The position numbers were made by a program, and so were the translations under genes. From CBDTYW01 sp965364735 (GTDB lineage: Bacteria; Actinomycetota; Nitriliruptoria; Nitriliruptorales; Nitriliruptoraceae): a stretch of DNA of 21,018 nt. Below the pieces are notes generated by a model. It saw only the letters and a program-made list of their open reading frames with translations, was not told where the DNA came from and did no database searches. The DNA lies in contig CBDTYW010000028.1 of the NCBI GenBank assembly GCA_965364735.1, positions 1-21,018 on the forward strand, written 5' to 3'. Of the stretch, positions 6,607 to 13,470 are shown piece after piece; the first letter of the stretch is position 1, and the number at the start of each line of letters is the position of its first letter.

Positions 6607-8769
6607 GTGCCGTCCACGACCTTCCCGCGACAGCATGCGCGGACCCGCCGGTTCACCCTCGGGCACCCGCGCAACGTCACGATCGTCCCGGCCACAGACG
6701 CTGAGCCCGCGTCGCTGATCTTCCTGCGGTCGCGCGACGGTGAGGACCCGACGACGTTGCTCTGGTCCATGGACCTGGGCACGGGTGACGAGCGGCTGCT
6801 CGTGGATCCCGCGCTCCTCGGTTCCGACGACGACCTTCCGCCGGAGGAGAGGGCGCGACGGGAGCGGGCGAGGGAGACGGCAGGTGGGGTCGTTGCCTAC
6901 ACGACCGACGCGGCAGTGCGCACCGTCGCGTTCGCGCTCGGCGGGTCCGCCTGGGTCATGGACCTGGGGAGCGGCGAGACGCGGACCATCGACGGCGCGG
7001 AGCGGGCGTTCCTTCCTCGCCTCGACCCCACGGGCAGCCGCGTCGCCTGGGTCGCTGACGGCGGGCTGTGGATCCGGGAGCTCGGCTCGGAGGGCGCGCC
7101 GCACTGCCTCGCCTCCGACGAGGACCCGGAGATCACGTGGGGTGCCGCCGAGTTCGTCGCGGCCGAGGAGATGGGCCGATCGCGTGGCTTCTGGTTCTCG
7201 CCGGACGGCGAGCGCGTCGTCGCCGCACGCGTCGACACGACCGAGGTCCCGAGCTGGCACATCGCGGACCCGGCCAACCCCGACCGTCCCGCGGTCGGGC
7301 ATCGCTACCCCGCGTCCGGCGCCACCAACGCCGACGTCCGCCTGTTCCTGCTGTCCCTGAACCTCGGCGAGCACGGCGTGGAGATCCTCTGGGACCGCGA
7401 GGAGTTCGAGTACCTGGCAGAGGTGGTCTGGGACGAGGGGAGCCCGTTGACGCTGCTCGTCCAGTCGCGCGACCAGACCCGGATGCAGCTGCTGACGGTT
7501 GACGTCGAGACGGGCGTGACGACGGTCGTCGCCGAAGAGCTCGACCACCGTTGGCTCGACCTCGTCCCCGGCACGCCGGCCTGGTCGGGCAACGACCCCG
7601 TGCTGGTCCTCCCGGACGCCCGCAGCGCCGCCGACGTCAGCCCGGAACAGCAGCGGCTCCTCGGGGGCACCAACGCCCTTGTGGTGGGAGACGAGGCCGT
7701 CACGCCAGCCGGCCTCCAGGTCCGCTCGGTCCTCGAGGTCACCGCAGAGACCATCACCTTCTCCGCGAGCGGCGCCGACCCGTCGTGCATCGCCATCCAC
7801 CGCTGGGATCGGGCCACCGGCCAGACCGTCGTGCTGCATGGTGGCGACGCGGTCCGTCGCGCCGTCGTTCGCGGCGATGTCCGCGTGGTGTCGACCTCGA
7901 CCCTCGAGGGTCGGTCCGCGACGACGGTCATCTCCTCGACCGGCGAGCGGGTGATCGCCGGACAGGCCGCGACCGCGCTCGTGACCCCGAAGGTGCAGAT
8001 GCTCCGGCTGGGGGACCTCCGGCTCGCCGCAGCGCTGCTGCTGCCGACCGACGACGACGGCACGTCGCCGTTGCCGGTGCTGCTGGACCCGTACGGGGGA
8101 CCGCACGCTCAGCGCGTCCTTCGCTCACGCGAGTCCATGCTCGTCCCGCAGTGGTTCGCCGACCAGGGCTTCGCGGTGCTCGTCGTCGACGGCCGCGGCA
8201 CGCCGGGTCGGGGGCCAGCGTTCGACCGTGCCGTCCACGGCGATCTCGCGAGCGGGGTCCTGCAGGATCAGATCGACGCGCTGCAGGCCGCGGCGGAGCT
8301 CGAGCCACGTCTCGACCTCACCCGCGTCGCGATGCGCGGGTGGTCATTCGGCGGCTACCTCAGCGCGCTCGCCGTCCTGCGGCGCCCGGACGTGTTCAGG
8401 GCGGCCATCGCCGGGGCTCCGGTCACGGACTGGGCGCTCTACGACACGCACTACACCGAGCGGTACCTCGGCACGCCATCGGGCAACCCGGAGGCCTACC
8501 GGCGGTCGTCGCTCGTCGACGTCGTCGGCAACCTGCTCGGTGCGGTCGAGCCTGAGGGCCCGGATCCGAGCCTGCTCCTGATCCACGGCCTGGCCGACGA
8601 CAACGTGGTCGCCGCGCACTCGCTGCGGCTGTCGTCGGCGCTGCTCGCGGCCGGGCGCTCCCACACCTTCCTCCCGCTCAGCGGGGTGACCCACATGACG
8701 CCGCAGGAGGTGGTGGCGGAGAACCTCTTGATCCTCCAGCGCGACTTCCTCCGCTCCGCGCTGGGCTGA
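6607..8769 (+). CDS. S9 family peptidase, dipeptidyl-peptidase IV-like
   Basis: A serine peptidase of 720 residues with an N-terminal beta-propeller (about 25-480) and a C-terminal alpha/beta-hydrolase domain (about 490-720). The catalytic triad is S580 in GWSFGGY, D664 in HGLADDNV and H696 in GVTHM. The pair E187-E188 in the AAEEMGRSRGFWFSPDG segment corresponds to the double Glu that anchors the free N-terminus of substrates in DPP4, so aminopeptidase release of dipeptides is favoured over endopeptidase activity. There is no signal peptide, so it probably acts in the cytoplasm on peptides. The GTG at 6607 is kept because the N-terminus FPRQHARTRRFTLG looks like the conserved start of actinobacterial relatives; its GAGG is somewhat distant (12 nt). 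The next gene converges 17 nt away. Confidence 0.9.
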   Translation: MPSTTFPRQHARTRRFTLGHPRNVTIVPATDAEPASLIFLRSRDGEDPTTLLWSMDLGTGDERLLVDPALLGSDDDLPPEERARRERARETAGGVVAYTTDAAVRTVAFALGGSAWVMDLGSGETRTIDGAERAFLPRLDPTGSRVAWVADGGLWIRELGSEGAPHCLASDEDPEITWGAAEFVAAEEMGRSRGFWFSPDGERVVAARVDTTEVPSWHIADPANPDRPAVGHRYPASGATNADVRLFLLSLNLGEHGVEILWDREEFEYLAEVVWDEGSPLTLLVQSRDQTRMQLLTVDVETGVTTVVAEELDHRWLDLVPGTPAWSGNDPVLVLPDARSAADVSPEQQRLLGGTNALVVGDEAVTPAGLQVRSVLEVTAETITFSASGADPSCIAIHRWDRATGQTVVLHGGDAVRRAVVRGDVRVVSTSTLEGRSATTVISSTGERVIAGQAATALVTPKVQMLRLGDLRLAAALLLPTDDDGTSPLPVLLDPYGGPHAQRVLRSRESMLVPQWFADQGFAVLVVDGRGTPGRGPAFDRAVHGDLASGVLQDQIDALQAAAELEPRLDLTRVAMRGWSFGGYLSALAVLRRPDVFRAAIAGAPVTDWALYDTHYTERYLGTPSGNPEAYRRSSLVDVVGNLLGAVEPEGPDPSLLLIHGLADDNVVAAHSLRLSSALLAAGRSHTFLPLSGVTHMTPQEVVAENLLILQRDFLRSALG

Positions 8770-8787
8770 CAGCCCGGCAGCGACGCT
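8761..8787. terminator. Inverted repeats between convergent S9 peptidase and cyclodeaminase homologue genes
   Basis: GGGCT and AGCCC pair around a GAC triloop (8763-8775), extendable by a G-T and a C-G pair, with the peptidase stop inside the stem-loop. A second small repeat, AGCG-A-CGCT (8779-8787), abuts the stop of the opposite gene. There is no U-run, so this would be a tail-less hairpin if it terminates transcription at all. Confidence 0.35.
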
Positions 8788-10085
8788 CAGCTCGTGACGC
8801 CGGACGCCCACGCTTCCGCATGCTCCTCGGCGCGGTGGCGAGCAGCCGCGAGCTCCTCGGCGAGCTCGATCGGCGCGAGCTCCTCGGCCAGCCCCTTCAC
8901 GAACAAGCCGACGTCGGTCACGATCCCGGTGGCATGGGCAGAGCCTCGGTCCGACAGCTTCGTCACCGTCGCGGGGTTGATGTCGACGCAGACCAGCGGG
9001 ATCTCTGCTGGGAGCAGGTTGCCGGTCGCGATGCCGTGCAGCATCGTCGCGACGACGAGGCAGTAGCCCAGGTCCGGAACGTGTGCGCGCATCTGCGCCT
9101 GAGCCTCCTGGGTGTCCGTCACGACCTCCGGGAGCGGGCCGTCGTCGCGGACCGAGCCGCCGAACACCCACTCGACGCCGTTGGTGACGCATGCGTGCAT
9201 GATCCCGGAGCCCAGCGTGCCGGACGCGACCGCGGCGGCGATCCCGCCCGCGTGGCGGATGTGGTTGATCGCGCGGATGTGGTGCGAGTGGCCGTGCTCG
9301 GTCGGCACCCCCTTCGCCTGGGAGATGCCGAGCGAGGTCCCGTACAGGGCGGCCTCGATGTCGTGGGTGGGCAGAGCGTTGCCCGCGAACAACACCTGCA
9401 TGTACCCAGCGCGGATCAACGCGACCGTTGCCGGCACGCTGCCGGTGTGCACCAGCGCCGGGCCGGTCACCCAGAGCACCTTGCGACCTGCCTCGCGCGC
9501 GGTCCGCATCCCGTCGGCGACCTGCTGGACGAGCAGTCCTTGCGGCTTCTCGGACGACACGTCCGAAGACATGAACGTGAAGCCGGCCTGCTCATCGACC
9601 GTCGCCGCGACGTCCGAGGGGCGGACGCGGACGCCCTCGAAGCCGACCGCGAACCGATCGCCGGCCCGGACCGCCAGCATCGGGACCGTCTCGGGCCCGT
9701 CGGGTCCCAGACGGACGCCGCAGTCCATCTCGGGCAGCGCGACGTCGACCCACGTGCCGGTGATGCGCACCTGGGTGCGCAGGTTGGTGGTGGAGTAGAA
9801 GCCCAGGGGGAAGCGCTCGTCGGCGTCGACGGTCTCCCAGACGCAGTCGCCGGGGGAGACCTGTTCCGCTCCGAACTCGATGATCGCCGCGAGGACCTCG
9901 GCGAGCTTCGCGTCCGAGTCGGCTCGGATCTGGAGCGAGACCGACGAGTGGTCCAGATGGTGCTTGCCGAGCTTCAGCCCGGACATCTCGTAGTCGGCGC
10001 CGCGCTCCATGATCGTGTCGAGGACACGGGCGAGCTGTCCGGAATCGATCAGGTGGCCACGCATGGTCACGGTCTCGCTGGCCAT
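8787..10085 (-). CDS. Archaeal-type ornithine cyclodeaminase homologue (TIGR00300 / LOR-SDH family)
   Basis: A 432-residue protein of the family first labelled LOR/SDH bifunctional enzyme conserved domain (TIGR00300). Members include the ornithine cyclodeaminase of Methanococcus maripaludis and the C-terminal domain of cyanobacterial arginine dihydrolase AgrE/ArgZ. The N-terminal part (about 8-100) has the GHLIDSGQLARVLD start and DCVWETVD. The middle has DCGVRLG (121-127). The C-terminal Rossmann-like region carries VTGPALVHTG (206-215), FAGNALPTHDIEA (233-245), HGHSHHIRAIN (264-274) and GGSVRDDGPLPE (309-320), which are the most diagnostic blocks. The likely reaction is ornithine to proline plus ammonia with bound NAD, inferred from family. 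It is unrelated in sequence to the usual bacterial OCD/mu-crystallin family. GAGGAG lies six bases before the ATG. It is divergent from the acyltransferase. Confidence 0.82.
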   Translation of the reverse strand: MASETVTMRGHLIDSGQLARVLDTIMERGADYEMSGLKLGKHHLDHSSVSLQIRADSDAKLAEVLAAIIEFGAEQVSPGDCVWETVDADERFPLGFYSTTNLRTQVRITGTWVDVALPEMDCGVRLGPDGPETVPMLAVRAGDRFAVGFEGVRVRPSDVAATVDEQAGFTFMSSDVSSEKPQGLLVQQVADGMRTAREAGRKVLWVTGPALVHTGSVPATVALIRAGYMQVLFAGNALPTHDIEAALYGTSLGISQAKGVPTEHGHSHHIRAINHIRHAGGIAAAVASGTLGSGIMHACVTNGVEWVFGGSVRDDGPLPEVVTDTQEAQAQMRAHVPDLGYCLVVATMLHGIATGNLLPAEIPLVCVDINPATVTKLSDRGSAHATGIVTDVGLFVKGLAEELAPIELAEELAAARHRAEEHAEAWASGVTS

Positions 10086-10124
10086 CTCACGCTCCTCGTC
10101 AGGTCCGTGCGGGTGGTGACGCGG

Positions 10125-10130
10125 ACGCTA
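10125..10130 (-). promoter_or_regulatory. -10-like hexamer TAGCGT for the cyclodeaminase homologue
   Basis: On the minus strand TAGCGT ends 39 nt before the ATG at 10085. It overlaps the first GCGGACGC direct repeat, so a factor bound there would block this start point. No -35 match is visible. Confidence 0.35.
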
Positions 10131-10206
10131 CGTCGCGCGCGGACGCCGCGCACGGGAACCTGAAGCAGGGCCGTTCGGGTGATCGCTCGGGCGCGGCATG
10201 TGGGGA

Positions 10207-10212
10207 TAGGCT
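10207..10212 (+). promoter_or_regulatory. -10-like hexamer TAGGCT for the acyltransferase
   Basis: TAGGCT in the context GGGATAGGCTCC ends 34 nt before the ATG at 10247. The same hexamer occurs before the hydrolase at 15001 and, on the other strand, before glpK. Confidence 0.4.
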
Positions 10213-10246
10213 CCCTTCGCGCAGGTTGGACCGGGAGAATCAGCGG

Positions 10247-10990
10247 ATGTCAGAACTGGATCGGGCACCGAGGCTCTATCGCTTCATCAGGTGGTCGTGC
10301 CCACGTCTGCTGAACCCACGCTTCAGCATGGACGTGCAGGGCGCCGAGCACCTGCCACCGGACGGCACGCCGATCATCCTGGCGTCCAACCACCTGTCGT
10401 TCATCGACTCCATCGTCCTGCCGCTCAACATCGCGCGCCCGGTCTACTTCTTGGGCAAGGCCGACTACTGGGACTCCTGGAAGACCCGCTGGTTCTTCCA
10501 GAGCACGGGCGTCATCCCGATCAAGCGTGCCGGCGGCGACGCCAGCCGAGGCGCGCTCGAGACCGGGCTCGAGATCCTCGGACGTGGTGAGGTCCTCGGG
10601 ATCTATCCCGAGGGCACGCGCAGCCCCGACGGACGGCTCTACCGCGGGAAGACCGGCCCCGTGCGCATCGCGCTGGAAGCCGGGGTCCCCATCATTCCCT
10701 GCGCGGTCATCGGGACGGACCAGGCCATGCCGACCGGTTCGTATCTGCCGAAGAAGCACCACGTGAAGGTGCGCTACGGCAAGCCGCTGGACCTGTCTCG
10801 CTACCGCGACAAGATGGACGACCCGTTCGTCCTGCGCTCTGCCACCGACGAGCTCATGTTCGAGATCATGATGCTCTCCGGCCAGGAGTACGTCGACGAG
10901 TACGCGTCGAAGGTGAAGTCGGGCGACGTCAAGATCGACGCGACCGGCGACGCCGAGCGCCGGCGCACCGAGGTCAAGCGCGCCGGCTGA
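10247..10990 (+). CDS. plsC: 1-acyl-sn-glycerol-3-phosphate acyltransferase-family protein
   Basis: A PlsC/AGPAT-fold acyltransferase that probably transfers an acyl chain from acyl-ACP or acyl-CoA to lysophosphatidate or a related acceptor at the inner face of the membrane. The 247 residues carry the catalytic HX4D box at H49-D54 (NHLSFID), the GVIPIKR block near 88-94, and the glycerophosphate-binding PEGTRSPDG at 121-129, followed by GKTG at 134-137 and PIIPCAVIG. There is no clear transmembrane helix, so peripheral attachment is likely. ATG 10247 is chosen over an upstream TTG at 10226 because GGGAG lies nine bases before it. It converges on msrB with only 4 nt between stops. The exact acceptor (phosphatidate or mannolipid synthesis) cannot be told; Rv2182c of M. 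tuberculosis is a similar protein as I recall. Confidence 0.88.
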   Translation: MSELDRAPRLYRFIRWSCPRLLNPRFSMDVQGAEHLPPDGTPIILASNHLSFIDSIVLPLNIARPVYFLGKADYWDSWKTRWFFQSTGVIPIKRAGGDASRGALETGLEILGRGEVLGIYPEGTRSPDGRLYRGKTGPVRIALEAGVPIIPCAVIGTDQAMPTGSYLPKKHHVKVRYGKPLDLSRYRDKMDDPFVLRSATDELMFEIMMLSGQEYVDEYASKVKSGDVKIDATGDAERRRTEVKRAG

Positions 10991-10994
10991 GCCG
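10984..10994. terminator. Small inverted repeat at the convergent acyltransferase-msrB junction
   Basis: CGGCT and AGCCG flank a single base, spanning the acyltransferase stop codon. The msrB stop follows immediately. There is no U-run. It is the weakest of the four convergent-junction repeats. Confidence 0.25.
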
Positions 10995-11426
10995 TCAGGC
11001 GCCGTCGCGTGGCTCGAGCTCCATCGCGGCCGAGTTCATGCAGTAGCGCTGGCCGGTGGGTGCCGGGCCGTCGTCGAAGACATGCCCGAGGTGCCCGCCG
11101 CAGCGTGCGCACTGCACCTCGACGCGCTTCATGAACAGCTTGCGGTCCTCGCGGAGCGCGACCGCGTCCTCGTCGACGGGCGCGAAGAAGCTTGGCCACC
11201 CGCTTCCGGACTCGTACTTCGTGGTCGCGTCGAACAGCTCATGGCCGCATCCCGCACAGACGTAGACGCCGTCGGCCTTCGTGTCGTGCAGGTGCCCGGT
11301 GAAGGCGCGCTCGGTGCCCTCCTTGCGCAGGACCCGGTACTGCTCGGGCGTGAGACGCTCGCGCCATTCGGCATCGGTCAGCTCGACGCGGCCGTCGGGG
11401 GTGGTGGGGAGGTCGTTGCTGGCCAT
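10995..11426 (-). CDS. msrB: Peptide methionine-R-sulfoxide reductase MsrB
   Basis: Reduces methionine-R-sulfoxide in proteins, repairing oxidative damage in the cytoplasm. The 143 residues match free-standing MsrB. The catalytic cysteine is C129 in RYCMNSAAM. Structural zinc is held by C57 and C60 (CAGC) and C106 and C109 (CARC). Substrate-pocket blocks SGSGWPSF (73-80) and GGHLGHVFDDG (110-120) are intact. In two-Cys relatives a recycling cysteine sits in the SGCGWPSF block; here it is Ser75, so recycling may use another cysteine or go directly through thioredoxin. ATG 11426 is chosen over the in-frame start at 11483 because AAGGAG lies five bases before it and the extra 19 residues do not look like family sequence. 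Confidence 0.93.
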   Translation of the reverse strand: MASNDLPTTPDGRVELTDAEWRERLTPEQYRVLRKEGTERAFTGHLHDTKADGVYVCAGCGHELFDATTKYESGSGWPSFFAPVDEDAVALREDRKLFMKRVEVQCARCGGHLGHVFDDGPAPTGQRYCMNSAAMELEPRDGA

Positions 11427-11492
11427 CTCGGCTCCTTGGAAGAGGTCGTCGCATCGGTCAACGTCGGGGTCGTGCGTGGGCATCCCGAGCCG

Positions 11493-11498
11493 ACGGTA
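11493..11498 (-). promoter_or_regulatory. Possible -10 hexamer TACCGT for msrB
   Basis: On the minus strand TACCGT lies 66 nt before the msrB ATG, farther than the other -10 candidates. A TTGACC word lies closer to the gene, but no -10 follows it at 17 nt. The assignment is weak. Confidence 0.2.
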
Positions 11499-11602
11499 CG
11501 GGCGCGGTGTTCATCAGGAGTTCGCAACCGAGGCGCCGGAGGCTCGCACCCGGGCTCACGATCACGCACACTGCGCGAGCAAGCGACCGAGGGAAACGAC
11601 GC

Positions 11603-12646
11603 GTGGCCGAGCCAGCCCTCCGCCGTGACCCGTTGCCGCCGTTCGAGCGCTCCCAGCGCCGTTGGCTGGCGCGCGATCCGCGGATCCAGATCGACGTGCC
11701 CGTCTCCGGGCTCGACCCGCTGTTCCAGGCGTTGCTCGACGGCGATGTCCCACCGCCGGACGGCGTCGCCTTCTCACCGTGGATCCCGGAGGCGACCTCG
11801 ACGCAGCAGGCGATCCTGGCAGGTGCCGCGATCGCGTGGTTCGTGGCGCTGGTCGGGTTCTTCCTCTCGCTCTCCCAGGACAGCTCGATGGTCCTCCGGG
11901 CGGCGCTGTTCACGGGCTCGGTCGCGTTCGGGTTCGTGACCCGCTGGGCCTACGGGCCGGTGGCGGCCGAACACGCCGCCAACGACTACGTCGAAGCGGG
12001 TGTCTGGCGTGACGGACGCTGGCTCACGAGCGCCGCGGCGATGTTCGCCCGCGACGGTGATGCGACCCTGATCCCGCGCCACCGCATCCTGGACGCCCGT
12101 GAACGCGAGGCCGTGACCGACGAGGGGCGCACGCGTCGTCGCGTCGAGCTCCTCGTCGACGACCACGGGATCGAGCGGTCCGTCGAGCTGCCGGAACGTG
12201 CGGCCGGCGACGTCGAGGTGCTCCGGGGGTGGCTCGACGACGATGCGTGGCTGCGCTCCTACGCGCACGCCTGGACGTGGGCGGTCGAGTCGGTCGACTC
12301 CCTCGACGAGCTCGCCCGACGCCTCGCGGAGCGGCGCTGGCCGTTGGACGCCGGCTTCCGGTTCGGACGCCACCACCTCGTCCACGAGCCGTCGGAGCCG
12401 GGCGAGCGCGGCCGGTGGGCGCTGCTGGGCCAGGACGGTGATGCCGTGATCCGGCTCGGCGACATCAGGCTCCAGGGGGGCGCGGACGAGATCGCTCGCA
12501 CCATCAGCGCTGCCATCGGCGAGCGTCGGGTCCTCCCGACGGTGCGGTCCACGAGCGAGGACCTCGCGTCACGGCTGGAGACCCCGGAGGAGCACGGCGT
12601 CTCCCCGCTGTCCGTCCTGCAGGGCGGTGGCACGGCAACCTCGTGA
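11603..12646 (+). CDS. Uncharacterised two-helix membrane protein
   Basis: A 347-residue protein. After a basic, Pro-containing N-terminus (about 1-65) come two predicted membrane helices near 70-90 (ILAGAAIAWFVALVGFF) and 97-115, forming a hairpin. A hydrophilic region of about 230 residues rich in Asp, Glu and Arg follows. Its segment of about 130-215 looks like beta strands (GVWRDGRWLTS, TLIPRHRILD, RRRVELLVDD), reminiscent of PH-like domains of small membrane proteins, but I cannot assign a family. The last 40 residues appear disordered. GTG 11603 is chosen because GAGGG lies nine bases upstream and because earlier in-frame starts fall in the divergent spacer next to msrB. No catalytic motif is visible. 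The function is unknown. Confidence 0.7.
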   Translation: MAEPALRRDPLPPFERSQRRWLARDPRIQIDVPVSGLDPLFQALLDGDVPPPDGVAFSPWIPEATSTQQAILAGAAIAWFVALVGFFLSLSQDSSMVLRAALFTGSVAFGFVTRWAYGPVAAEHAANDYVEAGVWRDGRWLTSAAAMFARDGDATLIPRHRILDAREREAVTDEGRTRRRVELLVDDHGIERSVELPERAAGDVEVLRGWLDDDAWLRSYAHAWTWAVESVDSLDELARRLAERRWPLDAGFRFGRHHLVHEPSEPGERGRWALLGQDGDAVIRLGDIRLQGGADEIARTISAAIGERRVLPTVRSTSEDLASRLETPEEHGVSPLSVLQGGGTATS

Positions 12647-12685
12647 GCGACCCGTCCGCGGCCTGACCGAAGGCACAACGGACGA

Positions 12686-12705
12686 AACGGGACACACGTC
12701 CCGTT
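12686..12705. repeat. 8-bp inverted repeat overlapping a -35 element
   Basis: AACGGGAC and GTCCCGTT form a perfect 8-bp inverted repeat around an ACAC loop. The right arm ends inside the TTGTCG that serves as the likely -35 for the gene at 12771, and the repeat lies 40 nt after the stop of the previous gene. It could be an operator or a U-less terminator hairpin. Confidence 0.45.
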
Positions 12706-12732
12706 GTCGACGTGCTCAAGCGCACCTATGGT
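12704..12732 (+). promoter_or_regulatory. Sigma-70-type promoter, TTGTCG - 17 bp - TATGGT
   Basis: TTGTCG (12704-12709) and TATGGT (12727-12732) are separated by exactly 17 bp, the best two-part promoter in the window. The -10 ends 38 nt before the ATG at 12771. Its -35 overlaps the inverted repeat at 12686-12705. Confidence 0.55.
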
Positions 12733-12770
12733 CGTGTGCATGAGGCGGACGAGTCAGGCGGGGGACGGCC

Positions 12771-13460
12771 ATGAAGACTTCACGCAGGCGAGCGGAGCTG
12801 CTCGATCCGGATCTGCGTGAGCAGCGCAACGAGCGCTACCGCGAGGAGTGGCGGCAGGACCATCTCCGACGTCGCGAGATCATCGACGCCACCGACGAGG
12901 AGATCGACCGGATCGTCTGGGGTGAGGCGAGCGTGGCGCTGCCGGAACCCTCGACGCGGGCGGAACGCGCTCGCCTTCGTGCGGTCTCCGAGCGAGCGTG
13001 TGAGGTCTGCGGTCGTTCGCCGGCCGCGGACATCCGGCTTCGTCGCATGGAGCCGAGGTTCGGCGTCTTCCGGGTGCACCGCTTCGACGGTTCGCTCTGC
13101 CGCGACTGCGGCCAGGCAGCGCACCGGTCCTACACCAACGCGAGCCTGCTGCGTGGCTGGTTCGTCATGTTCGGGTTCTTCTGGTCCGCGATCCTCAGCC
13201 TCGGCAACCTCCGTGCCGGACGCCGGCTGGCCCTGCTGTCGGAGCCCCAGCGCCACCGCGTGGGGCAGGGGCGCCCCCTGGACGCGGGCGACCCGCTCAG
13301 GTGGCGGCTGGGACCGTGGCAGTGGATCGTGACCGCGACGATCGCGCCCCTGCTCCAGCTCCTTGTCCTGGCGTTCGTCGTCGGCTGTGTCCTGCTGGTG
13401 CTCGTGCACTTCGACGTGATCGCGATCACCGCCGACGTCGAGCGCTTCCGGCCGCGCTGA
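12771..13460 (+). CDS. Zinc-finger-containing membrane protein of unknown function
   Basis: A 229-residue protein. The first 75 residues are highly charged and probably helical (RRRAELLDPDLREQRNERYR). A four-cysteine zinc site follows: C77/C80 in CEVCG and C110/C113 in LCRDCG. Between them lies a beta-rich stretch (FGVFRVHRFDG). Two membrane regions are predicted at about 128-146 and 184-216. The CxxCG ... LCRDCG layout followed by a TASLLRGW-like helix is familiar from uncharacterised actinobacterial proteins, but I know of no established function. The ATG follows GGGGGA by five bases and sits behind the clearest promoter of the window. It converges on glpK with 6 nt between stops. Confidence 0.8.
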   Translation: MKTSRRRAELLDPDLREQRNERYREEWRQDHLRRREIIDATDEEIDRIVWGEASVALPEPSTRAERARLRAVSERACEVCGRSPAADIRLRRMEPRFGVFRVHRFDGSLCRDCGQAAHRSYTNASLLRGWFVMFGFFWSAILSLGNLRAGRRLALLSEPQRHRVGQGRPLDAGDPLRWRLGPWQWIVTATIAPLLQLLVLAFVVGCVLLVLVHFDVIAITADVERFRPR

Positions 13461-13470
13461 GCCGGCTCAG
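13457..13470. terminator. 14-bp perfect palindrome across convergent stops of the zinc-finger gene and glpK
   Basis: CTGAGCCGGCTCAG equals its own reverse complement and contains the stop codons of both convergent genes symmetrically (TGA at 13458-13460, TCA at 13467-13469). There is no loop and no U-run. It may act as a bidirectional, tail-less terminator or be a by-product of facing TGA codons. Confidence 0.4.

Larger units (their letters stand above)
10086..10246. other. Divergent intergenic spacer
   Basis: The 161-bp gap between the cyclodeaminase homologue and the acyltransferase contains a -10-like element for each direction (10125-10130 minus, 10207-10212 plus). It also has a direct repeat GCGGACGC at 10121-10128 and 10139-10146, the first copy overlapping the minus-strand -10. 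No small ORF or RNA was recognised. Confidence 0.5.

Noticed and set aside
5548..8106. Open frame of about 850 codons on the minus strand, antisense to carbamate kinase and the S9 peptidase
   Set aside because: Its translation is low-complexity Arg/Gly/Ala/Asp sequence with no domain, and the opposite strand carries two proteins with full catalytic motifs. Long antisense frames are expected in very G+C-rich DNA.
8820..10163. Open frame of about 450 codons on the plus strand opposite the cyclodeaminase homologue
   Set aside because: It lacks recognisable motifs and a ribosome site, whereas the minus-strand protein has several diagnostic blocks.
11427..11483. Longer MsrB start with 19 extra residues
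   Set aside because: The extra sequence does not look like MsrB, and the AAGGAG ribosome site points to the ATG at 11426.
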